Positions 17,700-26,340 are shown, counted from the stretch's first letter. The stretch is DNA of 39,285 nt from CAYMDD01 sp964409675 (GCA_964409675.1 CAYPEF010000008.1:1-39285); one strand, 5' to 3'. Translations and numbers: made by a program. Notes: generated from the letters alone by a model not told the origin.

Positions 17700-18011
17700 T
17701 TAAGCTGCCGCTGTATAGCGCTTGCGCATGATCCAGATCATCCCCAGTGCGGCCGGGATAAACATCATAGCCATGTAATCCGACATTTCAGGCATCTGTG
17801 TTTTAGTTGTAGACGGACACCATCCACAAGGAACACATTTGCCCGGATATCCGCACCAATCAATCGGCGTCCCTGGCTTCGCAGTTTTACAGTCAACTGG
17901 ATTGTTCCAGGTATTGCAGCTTGAATTAGACCAAGCATGCGCCTGCATTACAACCGCACAAGACAGGATAGAAGTTAAAACTCCTATTCTTAGCATATTG
18001 AACTTTCGCAT
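17700..18011 (-). CDS. Small secreted Cys-rich protein with C-terminal sorting signal (putative exosortase substrate)
   Basis: The start ATG at 18011 has an excellent ribosome binding site (AAGGAG, 5 nt spacer) and gives 103 residues. The N-terminus is a Sec signal peptide (about residues 1-26, cleavage predicted after AHA). The mature part has only ~47 residues before the tail and contains six cysteines (32, 41, 53, 59, 62, 65) with many Trp, Pro and Gly (DWCGYPGKCVPCGWC), suggesting a disulfide-bonded mini-domain. The C-terminus is tripartite: a short motif MPEMSDY (73-79), a hydrophobic helix (about 80-95), and a basic cluster RKR (96-98). That is the layout of PEP-CTERM/VPEID-CTERM-type sorting signals. 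The gene lies 81 bp downstream of an exosortase-family gene on the same strand, so it is most simply its dedicated substrate. No homologue is recognised. Confidence 0.85.
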   Translation of the reverse strand: MRKFNMLRIGVLTSILSCAVVMQAHAWSNSSCNTWNNPVDCKTAKPGTPIDWCGYPGKCVPCGWCPSTTKTQMPEMSDYMAMMFIPAALGMIWIMRKRYTAAA

Positions 18012-18092
18012 AGCTTCTCCTTTGCATGCCACTTGTATCATATGCAACCGCTCGCAATATATTAAGCTAAATATGACTTAATAGACAATCAC

Positions 18093-19133
18093 TCATTTAC
18101 CTATGGCAACTGGCATATTTGCCTTGGAACGGAATAGCCAAAGCGCGAATAATGCAAACACCAGCATATCCAATCCCCAGCCCAAATAGGAATGAAACAA
18201 GGCATAAGGCGCACCATTGAGCGCAGCCACCGCATCCGGCATTCCGGGCCTGCGCGCCACATCCCCGATGAGGAACAACAGAGCTATCCGGATTACGTTA
18301 ATACAGAAAAACGCGGAAACGGCGCATGCATAAACCAGCAGCAGACGCGTTGCGCCTAACCGCTCCCAATGCATCATCAGCGTGATGGAAAGCATGAAAA
18401 CCATCAGGAAAATCCCCTCGAACCCACAGCAATCCGGCACCAGGATGATGGAGAAGTGCGAGGAATAAATGTCGTATGCAGGCACGAATTCCATGCTTTC
18501 CACCATCAGCATGTCAAGCCCGAGCCAGCCCAGCAGGGTGGTGGATGCCGTGCCGGTCCAGTAGAGCATCTGGATGGCGAGCCGGCTTTGCATTGCCGCG
18601 TAAAACACCCAGAGGGAAAACATCGCCGTTAAGGCCACAGCTGCCAGGCGCTTGTGCCGGACAGCGCGCCGGGCCCATTCCCTTACCGGCAGAAAGACGA
18701 ATAATCCGGCGAGCGTGCCGGTAATAATCGCCCAGGAGAGCAGTTGCAAGCTGCCATACAACCACTGCGTTCCCACAAAGGCAGCAAGGCTGATGGCGGC
18801 CATCAGGGGCGAAAAGCGGCGGGTAAAGGGCTGGCCGCGCTCCAGCGCACAAACCCATAGCATAAAGACGAACGGCACCGGCAGCATGCCGCGCGTCAGC
18901 TGCTTGCCGCGGTATTTCAGGTAGAAACTATCGCGCCAATAGATATGCAGTTGATCGACGAACGCGTCCTGCAGCAGGAAAAGCGCCATCACTCCGCTTA
19001 AACTAACACTTACAAGTGTAAGATATCGCAGCATCAGGCGCAGAGCCGCCCAGCGCTCATCCGGGCGAGTATTTATGGTGTTTTCGTTGTGCGCAGCATT
19101 CATGGTCATGCGCAAAGACCTTAGCGTATTCAC
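18093..19133 (-). CDS. Exosortase/archaeosortase family transpeptidase
   Basis: This 346-residue polytopic protein has about eight hydrophobic segments. The three exosortase catalytic elements occur in order within membrane helices: a Cys in C-x-G (VPDCCGFEGIFLM, Cys235), an Arg in NxxRI (NVIRI, Arg282) and a His before a terminal helix (LFHSYLGWG, His314). Such enzymes cut C-terminal sorting signals and transfer the protein to a cell-surface acceptor. The CCGFEGI form resembles the exosortase E (VPEID-CTERM) branch as I remember it, but the fused CPBP-type protease of XrtE is absent. The small cysteine-rich gene downstream carries a matching sorting-type tail. The start is uncertain: GTG at 19133, or ATGs at 19109 and 19103. 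No polysaccharide-synthesis or EpsI genes lie nearby. Confidence 0.85.
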   Translation of the reverse strand: MNTLRSLRMTMNAAHNENTINTRPDERWAALRLMLRYLTLVSVSLSGVMALFLLQDAFVDQLHIYWRDSFYLKYRGKQLTRGMLPVPFVFMLWVCALERGQPFTRRFSPLMAAISLAAFVGTQWLYGSLQLLSWAIITGTLAGLFVFLPVREWARRAVRHKRLAAVALTAMFSLWVFYAAMQSRLAIQMLYWTGTASTTLLGWLGLDMLMVESMEFVPAYDIYSSHFSIILVPDCCGFEGIFLMVFMLSITLMMHWERLGATRLLLVYACAVSAFFCINVIRIALLFLIGDVARRPGMPDAVAALNGAPYALFHSYLGWGLDMLVFALFALWLFRSKANMPVAIGK

Positions 19134-19227
19134 CCTTGCCGTGCAAACGGCTTAGACCGGGTCAGAAACGGCAGACTTCACCTCTTTTTGCCGCGGCTAC
19201 TGCATAGCTGGCATGGCGGCAGGCAAT

Positions 19228-19258
19228 AAAAAAGGCCGGGCGAAATGGCCCGGCCTTT
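19228..19258 (-). terminator. Rho-independent terminator of the phasin gene
   Basis: An 11-bp GC-rich stem (AAAGGCCGGGC / GCCCGGCCTTT, loop GAAATG) is followed on the minus strand by a run of T. It lies 17 nt beyond the phasin stop codon. Confidence 0.9.
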
Positions 19259-19274
19259 ACTTCAAGCAAACCGG

Positions 19275-19691
19275 TTAGGCAGCCTTGCGCGAGCGCGGGG
19301 CGGCGGGGGCGGATTTATTGATTTCGTCCAGGCTTTCGGCGGCGCGCTTGTTGATCAGGTCGAGCGCTTCGAAGCCGGATTTGGTCAGGGTTTCGGTCAC
19401 TTCGCGGAAGGAGTTGATGTTATTTTCCAGGATCGAGCGGGCGCATTCCGCCTGACGTCCGAGATTGTTCTCCGGGGCGCCAGCCTGGAAGATGTCGCGC
19501 GAGGCTTTCAGCACCTGCTCCACATTGTCGCGCAGCACTTCAGCCTGGCGGCGGGACACGGCCTGCACGCCTTCCACCATTACCTGGTTGGCAGCCGACA
19601 GCGCTTCGATGTTGCGGCGCTGGGCGGTGAACAGCTGGTTGAAATCAAAGAAATTCTTGAACGATTCGGTAAAGGCGTAAGGCGAGGTCAT
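19275..19691 (-). CDS. Phasin family protein
   Basis: Phasins coat polyhydroxyalkanoate granules. The 138-residue product is an all-helical, amphipathic protein with the phasin core (FTESFKNFFDFNQLFTAQRR, NIEALSAANQVMVEGVQAV and SRRQAEVLRDNVEQVLKA) and an Ala/Pro/Lys-rich tail. The start ATG at 19691 (MTSPYAF) follows a GGAGA ribosome binding site; the 24-codon upstream extension is not family-like. A strong terminator ends the transcript, so it is probably a highly expressed single gene. Together with the PHB depolymerase at 33821 it indicates PHA storage in this organism, although no PHA synthase is in the window. Confidence 0.93.
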   Translation of the reverse strand: MTSPYAFTESFKNFFDFNQLFTAQRRNIEALSAANQVMVEGVQAVSRRQAEVLRDNVEQVLKASRDIFQAGAPENNLGRQAECARSILENNINSFREVTETLTKSGFEALDLINKRAAESLDEINKSAPAAPRSRKAA

Positions 19692-19877
19692 GGCTTGTCT
19701 CCTGCAAAAAGGTCGCACTGTTACGCCCAGCTTATGCTGGACGATTGCCCGGCACTCTGCCAAAAAAAACAGCCTCCGTCAAGGTTTTTTGTGCAGTGCA
19801 GCAATGGGACATTCCGGCAGTGGGAGATAGCCATTTTTCCCATGCTGACACTATAATGCCCAGTTTCTAGAATCTTT

Positions 19878-19905
19878 TCATTCCTGTCCGCGCAGGCGGG
19901 AATGA
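19878..19905. repeat. Degenerate GTCATTCC-type palindrome
   Basis: TCATTCC / GGAATGA arms enclose CCTG...CAGG, with the 3' end GCAGGCGGGAATGAC matching the dispersed family. It lies in the 235-bp spacer between the phasin and proC genes. Confidence 0.6.
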
Positions 19906-19926
19906 CAGTGATATATGTTAGGTTTA

Positions 19927-20736
19927 TCAGCCTTCCGCGGCGATTTCGCCGGCGCGGCGAACCGCAGCGGCCAGCGCCGATGCCAGCAGCTTCTCCAGTT
20001 CGCCCGATTCCAGCGCATCCAGCGCCGCCTGCGTGGTGCCGCCGGGGCTGGCTACGTTGCGTCGCAGCGTGGCGGGTGATTCACCCGTGGCGATAAGCAA
20101 CGCTACCGCGCCGCTTAAGGTTTCCTGCGCCATGCGGGCAGCCAGTTCCGCCGGCAATCCCACCTGCTCCCCTGCCCGTGCCCAGCATTCGAGGAAATAG
20201 AAGACATAGGCCGGGCCGCAGCCGGCGACGGCGGTTGCCGCAGCAAGCAGCTCCTCGTCCGCCAGCCAGTAGCAACTGCCCACGGCGCGGAACAAGCGCT
20301 CTGCCCAGTGTTTTTCTTCCGGGCTTACCTGCACCCCAGCATAAAGCGCCGTCACCCCCTGCCCGATCAGCGCGGGCGTGTTGGGCATGGCCCGCACCAG
20401 CTTCATCCGCGCGCCAAAATATTTTTGGTAAAACGCCGCTTCCTTCCCGGCGGCCACGGTCATCAGCAGCGGCGATGCATTGCCCGCCCAGCGAGCGTAA
20501 TCCGGCAGAATGGCGCTCATCTGCTGCGGCTTGACGGCGAACAGCAGCGCCTCCGGCACCGCACCGGCTTCGTTCAGCGAACGGACATAATGGATTTTCG
20601 GGTGCGCAACCGGCGCCTTGGCGGAAGGAGAAATGACGGTAAGCCGCTCCAGCCTGTCCAGCACACCGGCAGCATGCCAGCCGGAGAGCAGCGCCCCGCC
20701 CATCTTGCCGCAGCCCACCAATGCAAGTGAGCGCAT
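19927..20736 (-). CDS. proC: Pyrroline-5-carboxylate reductase
   Basis: ProC reduces 1-pyrroline-5-carboxylate to proline with NAD(P)H, the last step of proline synthesis. The 269-residue length is normal. The N-terminal Rossmann motif is LALVGCGKMGGALLSGW. Family blocks FAVKPQQM, VRAMPNTPALIGQGVTALY, the AVAGCGPAYVFYFLE segment and the C-terminal NVASPGGTTQAALDALE are all present. The start lies 6 nt after the stop of the YbjN-like gene on the same strand, so the two are probably cotranscribed, as often seen in Alphaproteobacteria. Confidence 0.97.
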   Translation of the reverse strand: MRSLALVGCGKMGGALLSGWHAAGVLDRLERLTVISPSAKAPVAHPKIHYVRSLNEAGAVPEALLFAVKPQQMSAILPDYARWAGNASPLLMTVAAGKEAAFYQKYFGARMKLVRAMPNTPALIGQGVTALYAGVQVSPEEKHWAERLFRAVGSCYWLADEELLAAATAVAGCGPAYVFYFLECWARAGEQVGLPAELAARMAQETLSGAVALLIATGESPATLRRNVASPGGTTQAALDALESGELEKLLASALAAAVRRAGEIAAEG

Positions 20737-20742
20737 AAGGGC

Positions 20743-21243
20743 TTACGCTTCGGCGATCGTATCGAAAATGGCGATCTGCAGGGCTTCCGCCGGCGGCTTG
20801 CCACCCCACACTACTGCTTGGAATGCCGGGTAGAAGCGCTCGCATTCCTGCAGCGCTATGTCGAGCAGCTCCTGCATCTGCTCGCTGGACACGGTAGAGC
20901 CGTCGCGCAGCATCAGCGTATGGCGGAACATCACCGTCTGGTCTTCGCTGCCGATGGTGAAATGCCCGATCCACAGGCGCTCATTGACCAGCGCCAGAAG
21001 CGCATAGATTTTCGGAAGGCTTGCCTTGGGCAGCTTGGCGTCGAACGCGCAGCCAACCGTTAAGCCACCCATATCCTCCTGCCAGGAGAACCACAGGCGG
21101 TAATTGCACCACATGCCGCGCGCTTCGGCCACCAGCTCGCCGTCGTCTAGACGGTCGAACGCCCAGTCGCGGTCCATGACTACCAGCTCCGCCACGTCGA
21201 GCGGGTTATAGAGATTATCGTCGCCGATCAAGACAGCGGTCAT
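20743..21243 (-). CDS. YbjN domain-containing protein
   Basis: This 166-residue protein resembles alphaproteobacterial YbjN-domain proteins, which sit next to proC. It begins with the short conserved region NPLDVAELVVMDRDWAFDRL and has a core similar to type III secretion chaperone-like folds (YRLWFSWQEDMGGLTVGCAF, then LPKIYALLALVNERLWIGHF). The molecular role is unknown. I chose the ATG at 21243 because a GGAG ribosome binding site lies 8 nt upstream; the frame is open to an ATG at 21267. It forms a likely operon with proC. Confidence 0.88.
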   Translation of the reverse strand: MTAVLIGDDNLYNPLDVAELVVMDRDWAFDRLDDGELVAEARGMWCNYRLWFSWQEDMGGLTVGCAFDAKLPKASLPKIYALLALVNERLWIGHFTIGSEDQTVMFRHTLMLRDGSTVSSEQMQELLDIALQECERFYPAFQAVVWGGKPPAEALQIAIFDTIAEA

Positions 21244-21399
21244 GACTGCACTCCATCGATCTTTCAATTAGGTGTGATACCAAGGAAAACCAAGCCTGAG
21301 AGCAACCTCTCATGCCTAAGAGACTGCCAAAGAAGCGGGGCCTTTGCAAATCTTTTCGGAAACATTAATAAAAAATTAAATAGATCAAGGCACTATGGC

Positions 21400-21419
21400 C
21401 GGTTTTTGGCCAAAAACCG
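21400..21419. repeat. Perfect 20-nt palindrome
   Basis: CGGTTTTTGG / CCAAAAACCG is a perfect self-complementary site between the ubiK stop and the YbjN-like start, both on the minus strand. There is no T tract on either side, so it is not a standard terminator. It could be a dimeric operator or an mRNA hairpin. Confidence 0.5.
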
Positions 21420-21456
21420 CTCCTCCCGGCAAAAAACCGACCCGCAAGCTATTGAG

Positions 21457-21726
21457 CTATATAATGCTATTTATTTTCAACGATTCCAGCTGCGCGCTCA
21501 GCTCCTGCACGCGCTTTTCCAGTTTTTCCTGCTCCATCCGCGCGTTAGCCGCCATCTCGCGCACCGCCTCGAATTCCTCGCGGGTGACAAGGTTCATGCG
21601 CCCCAGAAGCTTCTCCACCTGCCCCTTTACCATGCGCTCCAGCTCGCGCGTGGCTTCCACCGCACTGCCAACGGCGCTTTCGGCCAGTTTTGCCATATCG
21701 TCAAGCAATTGATTATTCTTCATCAT
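21457..21726 (-). CDS. ubiK: Ubiquinone biosynthesis accessory factor UbiK/BMFP family protein
   Basis: This 89-residue protein has the BMFP/DUF526 layout: an amphipathic N-terminal helix, then MNLVTREEFEAVREMAANAR, then a C-terminal coiled coil (EQEKLEKRVQELSAQLESLK). In Enterobacteria UbiK assists aerobic ubiquinone synthesis with the Ubi complex. The start has a ribosome binding site (GGAGA) before tandem ATG codons. It stands alone, divergent from hldD. Confidence 0.88.
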   Translation of the reverse strand: MMKNNQLLDDMAKLAESAVGSAVEATRELERMVKGQVEKLLGRMNLVTREEFEAVREMAANARMEQEKLEKRVQELSAQLESLKINSII

Positions 21727-21820
21727 ATGCAGGTCTCCGTTTCAGGTTGATGCGAGATATTTACCAATTATCAATGCTTAAGCCGTATAGTTAAGGCAGG
21801 GATAATAGCAGGTTCGCATC

Positions 21821-22813
21821 ATGAAGACCATACTTGTTACGGGCGGCGGCGGGTTCATCGGCTCCAACCTTGTCGCGGAACTGATCAACCGCCAGGATTA
21901 CAACACCGTCGTCTGCGACCATTTCGGCGCCGATGATAAATGGCGCAACCTCAAGGGCCACACTGCCTGGGACATCATTCACCCCGCCGATCTGGACAGC
22001 TGGCTGGAGGACAACGCCAAGTCGCTGGAGATGGTCTATCACCTCGGCTCCATCTCCTCCACCACCGAGCGCGACATTGATTTGATCCTGAAAACCAATT
22101 TAGGCCTGTCGCTGAAGCTCTGGCGCTGGTGCAACAAGCATGAGGTGCGCTTCGTCTATACCTCCGCCGCCGCCACCTACGGCGACGGAAGCCAAGGCTT
22201 CGAAGACGATATCTCCCTCTCCTACCTCAAGCAGCTGAAGCCCTTAAGCGGCTACGGCTGGAGCAAGCATCTGTTCGACTGCCACGTGGCCACCTGCCTG
22301 GAGCGCGGCGACATCCGCAGCCCGCAATGGGTGGGCCTCAAGATGTTCAACACCTACGGCCCCAACGAATACCACAAGGGCGACCAGAAAAGCGTGATCT
22401 GCCAGATCGCCCCCGCCGCCATCCACGGCGGCTCGATCAAGCTGTTCCGCTCCTATAACCCCCGCTACCCCGACGGCGGCCAGATGCGCGACGTGATCTA
22501 CGTGAAAGACGCCGTGCGCGTGATGCTGTGGCTGCTCGACCACCCGGAAGTATCCGGCCTCTATAACCTTGGCACCGGCACCGCCCGCAGCTTCAACGAC
22601 ATGGCTCGCGCCATCTTCACCGCCCTTAACCGCCAGCCCAGCATTCATTACTACGACATGCCGGAAACCCTCATCCATAATTACCAGTATTTTACCGAAG
22701 CACGTATGCAAAGGTTAAAATCCGCCGGGTATGCCGATGCCTTCACCAGCGTGGAAGACGGGGTAAAGGATTACGTGCTGAATTACCTGGTGAAGGACGA
22801 TCCTTATTTGTAA
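21821..22813 (+). CDS. hldD: ADP-L-glycero-D-manno-heptose 6-epimerase
   Basis: HldD converts ADP-D-glycero- to ADP-L-glycero-beta-D-manno-heptose for the lipopolysaccharide inner core. The 330-residue extended short-chain dehydrogenase starts with the NAD(P)-binding motif TGGGGFIG (7-14). It has the catalytic YxxxK as Tyr145-Lys149 (GYGWSK), preceded by YTSAAATYG. Family-specific segments are FNTYGPNEYHKGDQKSV, PDGGQMRDVIYVKD and the C-terminal HNYQYFTEARMQRLKSAGY. A lipopolysaccharide with heptose is therefore likely. It stands as a single gene between ubiK (divergent) and the repeat protein. Confidence 0.94.
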   Translation: MKTILVTGGGGFIGSNLVAELINRQDYNTVVCDHFGADDKWRNLKGHTAWDIIHPADLDSWLEDNAKSLEMVYHLGSISSTTERDIDLILKTNLGLSLKLWRWCNKHEVRFVYTSAAATYGDGSQGFEDDISLSYLKQLKPLSGYGWSKHLFDCHVATCLERGDIRSPQWVGLKMFNTYGPNEYHKGDQKSVICQIAPAAIHGGSIKLFRSYNPRYPDGGQMRDVIYVKDAVRVMLWLLDHPEVSGLYNLGTGTARSFNDMARAIFTALNRQPSIHYYDMPETLIHNYQYFTEARMQRLKSAGYADAFTSVEDGVKDYVLNYLVKDDPYL

Positions 22814-22950
22814 GTCAGAGGCTTATCGACTTCTTCGCTGAACTGTCATCTTTGTTTCACTGAATCTTCACAATACATAATGAACAAGAGAAGCATATAA
22901 TTTGCTCTAAATAAGCGTACTTAAATACTTGCCAGCCTTGGAGATAAGTT

Positions 22951-24698
22951 ATGGTTAAAGCGTTTTCGGATATGGAAAAGCAATTTGAGGATTTTCTTCA
23001 AACAACTGACAAGGGCACGCTACAGGAGACCTTAGCAAAACTCACTCTCCAATCTGCCCGGAATGGAGTATTATCTGATAGTGAACTCCCATCTTTAGAC
23101 TCAGAAATAGTTGCAAAAAATGCCTCTGAATATACAATTCTCTCAGAAGACTCGTTACGCGCAAGCATACGCCAATTAATTGCACAGGACGCTTCCCTGC
23201 TCAACCAAATTGAACATCTGAATAAACCAGAAAAACAGTCATCTGCGCCTACCCCGGAATTAAATGCAAGCATAGAGAATGACCTAGCTGATAATTATAA
23301 TACAAAAACCACCGATCCCGTTGATACCGCTAAAGCCTTGCTGGCCGCAGGCACTTCTCTTGCCGGTAAAGTGGCCAATAAAGTCCGCATGGCCGCTGCA
23401 CAGGCACGTCACAATAATGAACAATGGGACATGGACATGCAAACCGCGCAGCTAGATGCTGAAGGGATATCCGTCACCAAACCCGGCCTGCCGGAGGAAA
23501 ACCGTCAAGCCATCGTCAATACGCTGAAAGGTCTGGGCGATAAAGTGGTACAGAAGGCGCGCGACGAAACCGCCTTTCAGAAGGACATGCAAACCGCGCA
23601 GCTAGATGCTGAAGGGATATCCGTCACCAAACCCGGCNNNNNNNNNNNNNNNNNNNNNNNNNNNNNNNNNNNNNNNNNNNNNNNNNNNNNNNNNNNNNNN
23701 NNNNNNNNNNNNNNNNNNNNNNNNNNNNNNNNNNNNNGAAGGCGCGCGACGAAACCGCCTTTCAGAAGGACATGCAAACCGCGCAGCTAGATCCAGCAAC
23801 GCCGTCTGCCACCGTCGCCGCATCGGACGCGGCTCCCCCGCCGCCGGTAGTGGCTGCAAATGGCACTGTACAACCTGTGCCCGTGCGGACTACTTCAGAG
23901 AAAATAGTAAAAGGCCCCGGTGGAGATAGCACGAAGCCGGTGCTTCCGTCGGAACAGTCGGAACCCGCATCACCTAAGACGAAATTCACGGAAACCGCTC
24001 CGGCCTCTCCCGGCATGGACCTGTCGCAGGCCCAGCAGAACGGCAGCGGCCAGCTGGTGGATATGTACGCCGCCGAGCGCTCCGGCATGGGAACGCGCAT
24101 TGCCACCAAGCACTTGAAGGGAGCGCAGATCATCCCTGCGAACGGCAATATTTCGCTTGATATCGGAAGCCTTGCTGCAAATGAGGTCCATACCGCGAAA
24201 TTCCTGCGCCAGACCGATACCGGCGCTTACCTCAGCGAGCGCGGCAGCACTGGAGGTATTGAACTAAACCTTCCCAAGGGAGCAACTTACAACATTGACG
24301 CTAATCAGCATGGCGCCACAATTGCAGTTCGCAAGGTGGATGGATCGTCGGTAACCCTGCAACTGCAAGGCGATGCCGGAAAAATGCTGATTAAGCAGGA
24401 AGGCGGCAATGCCATGGCCGTAAACGACGTGATTAAGGCGCGCGAAGCGGCAATTATGGCAATGGATGGCGATAAAAACGGCAAAGTGAATGACATAGAA
24501 ATCGCTTCTTACGCCAAAAACCACACGGACGATAAAGAAAGAATCGCGGCAAAAATGAACGGTCTCGATATTGGAAATGTGGAGTCGCTGAAAATTGCAG
24601 CGAAGGCCATGGGCAAGTTCGCGAATGCAGCAGCAGTGACAGCTCCTGTAAACACCCCCACGGCACCATCCGCCCCATCTAACACTGCAAGCAGATAA
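22951..24698 (+). CDS. Tandem-repeat EF-hand protein containing assembly gap 2
   Basis: I do not recognise a family. A good ribosome binding site (GGAGATAAG) precedes the ATG. The first ~160 residues are hydrophilic and helical. A tandem repeat of 150 nt (50 residues, DMQTAQLDAEGISVTKPGLP onward) starts at 23434 and is cut by a 100-N gap (23638-23737). The region after the gap starts inside the last repeat and then changes to a Pro/Thr/Ser-rich linker. The C-terminal part contains one canonical EF-hand Ca2+-binding loop (DGDKNGKVNDIE, 24465-24500). Filling the gap with the rest of one repeat (65 nt) restores the reading frame and gives about 570 residues. There is no signal peptide. The 5' half is AT-rich (22 of 60 G+C in 23101-23160). 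Confidence 0.75.
23434..23792 (+). repeat. 150-bp (50-residue) tandem repeat, collapsed at an N gap
   Basis: Unit 1 (23434-23583) is followed by an identical unit start at 23584. The 55 nt before the gap (23583-23637) equal 23433-23487. The 55 nt after the gap (23738-23792) equal 23553-23607. Both contig ends therefore stop at k-mer nodes inside the repeat, and the copy number is unresolved. Confidence 0.9.
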
Positions 24699-24704
24699 TC
24701 TCTC

Positions 24705-24737
24705 GATCCTTCCCCCGCTCCGGCGGGGGATCTTTTT
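24705..24737 (+). terminator. Rho-independent terminator after the repeat protein
   Basis: Stem CCCCCGC / GCGGGGG with loop TCCG (24712-24729), followed by TCTTTTT. It separates the repeat-protein gene from the convergent ppx and overlaps the ppx stop codon. Confidence 0.85.
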
Positions 24738-26223
24738 ACTTCTGCTGTTCCCGCCAGGCTTCTTCCACGCCGCTGACGCGCTTTTTCACCGAATCGCCGT
24801 ACAGGTCGGCCAGCGCGCCCGGAAGCGAGAGCGCCAGCTTGCTTTTGCCCGGCTCCAGCCTAGTCTGCGGCAGCGTGCCGGGAATGCCGCCGGTTAAGTG
24901 ATAGGCCAGGTTCATGCAACTGCCGATCAGCTTCGCACGCGCCTTATCATCAGGCCCAATCAGGCTCAGCGCCGGCGCGTCCGTCTTCAGCTTGAACTGG
25001 TAGCGGTGATACATAGCCATGGCCAGCTGCACGCGCTCCTCATGGCAAAGGCCGGTCAGGCTTGATTGCAGGATGCGCTGTATCGCCCAGTCGGCGCGGT
25101 GCTCGGGGTGGATATAGCGTGCAATGTCGTGCAGCAGGCAGGATGCAAAGCGCAGGCGCTGCTGCGCTGCGTCCTCATCCGGGAATAACGGCTCCATCCA
25201 CTCGAATAATTCATGCGCATAGGCCGTGCCGCGCCCGCCTTTCAGGGCGAATTCGGTGCAGGAGGCAAGCAGCGCATCCTCCTCGCGCAAATAGGGCGAG
25301 AGCTTCTCATACAAATACCCCTCGCGGATGCCACTGGCGCTGAAGACGATCTGCTCTGGCTTCGCCATTTCCAGCATCTGCTCCAGGATAATCGCCGCCG
25401 GCGGCAGCGAAGCCAGACGCTTGGGCACCGCGCCGGGCAGCGCCGCGATATCGGCCTCCGGCAGCCGCGCCAGCGAGCGGATGAAGGAAAGGAAAGGCTT
25501 GGTTTCCAGCGTGTATTGATGGATGATATGCAGCGGGTAGTCCGCCCCCAGCATATGCATGTGCGCAATGGCGCGGAAACTGCCGCCGATGGCGTAGAAA
25601 TTTCGAATCTTGCGCTCTTTCAGCCAGCCGGCCTCGGCCAATGATTTCGCCACCAGCTCGCGCATTTTCGCGCGGTCGCCGCCGGACTGGTCGAGCAGGC
25701 GCAGGCCCCCGATGGGCAGCGTCATCTGCTCGCGCACGCGGTGGTCTTCCATGCGCACCAGCTCCATGCTGCCGCCGCCCAGATCACCGCTCACCCCGTC
25801 CGGGTGGTGCACCGAGGCCATGATGCCATACGCCCCCAGCCGCGCCTCGCGCTTGCCGGAAATCACTTCGATATGGATGCCGTGCCGCTGCTCGATTTCT
25901 TCCACGAATGCCTCGCCGTCGGCGGCGTCGCGCACGGCGGCGGTGGCGACGATATCCACCTCCGTCACCTCCATCGCCTTGGCCATGGCGAGGAAGCGGG
26001 CGATGGCGGCGCGCGCCAGTGCCACCCCATCAGGGTTCAGATTGCCGGAAATGGCCAGCCCTTTGCCCAGCTGGCAGAGCACTTTTTCATTGTAAAGCGG
26101 CGTCGGCGCGCGCTTCAGCTGGTCATAGACCACCAGCCGCACCGAGTTGGAGCCAATATCGATAATGCCAATCCGCCCCGAACGGCTATCATGGCCTGCG
26201 CGTGTAAAATCCTGCGGAATCAT
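24736..26223 (-). CDS. ppx: Exopolyphosphatase (Ppx/GppA family)
   Basis: Ppx removes terminal phosphates from inorganic polyphosphate; GppA-type members also act on pppGpp. The 495-residue protein carries the actin-like ATPase phosphate-1 motif GIIDIGSNSVRLVVYD at its N-terminus, AVRDAADGEAFVEEI, the phosphate-2 motif GDLGGGSMELV with the preceding catalytic-region SGKREARLGAYG, and a C-terminal HD-like helical domain (LLHDIARYIHPEHR). Ppk lies 1.1 kb upstream on the same strand, but a gene on the opposite strand separates them, so the usual ppk-ppx linkage is interrupted here. Confidence 0.94.
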   Translation of the reverse strand: MIPQDFTRAGHDSRSGRIGIIDIGSNSVRLVVYDQLKRAPTPLYNEKVLCQLGKGLAISGNLNPDGVALARAAIARFLAMAKAMEVTEVDIVATAAVRDAADGEAFVEEIEQRHGIHIEVISGKREARLGAYGIMASVHHPDGVSGDLGGGSMELVRMEDHRVREQMTLPIGGLRLLDQSGGDRAKMRELVAKSLAEAGWLKERKIRNFYAIGGSFRAIAHMHMLGADYPLHIIHQYTLETKPFLSFIRSLARLPEADIAALPGAVPKRLASLPPAAIILEQMLEMAKPEQIVFSASGIREGYLYEKLSPYLREEDALLASCTEFALKGGRGTAYAHELFEWMEPLFPDEDAAQQRLRFASCLLHDIARYIHPEHRADWAIQRILQSSLTGLCHEERVQLAMAMYHRYQFKLKTDAPALSLIGPDDKARAKLIGSCMNLAYHLTGGIPGTLPQTRLEPGKSKLALSLPGALADLYGDSVKKRVSGVEEAWREQQK

Positions 26224-26340
26224 GGGGCTTCAATGAAGCAGAATGGGGTAAATGGCAAGGGGGAAGGCATATTCCTGTCATTTTTACTGGAGTAATTAAC
26301 ATCGCTCAACTATTATATAAAGGCAGTATAAAGAGCCCCC

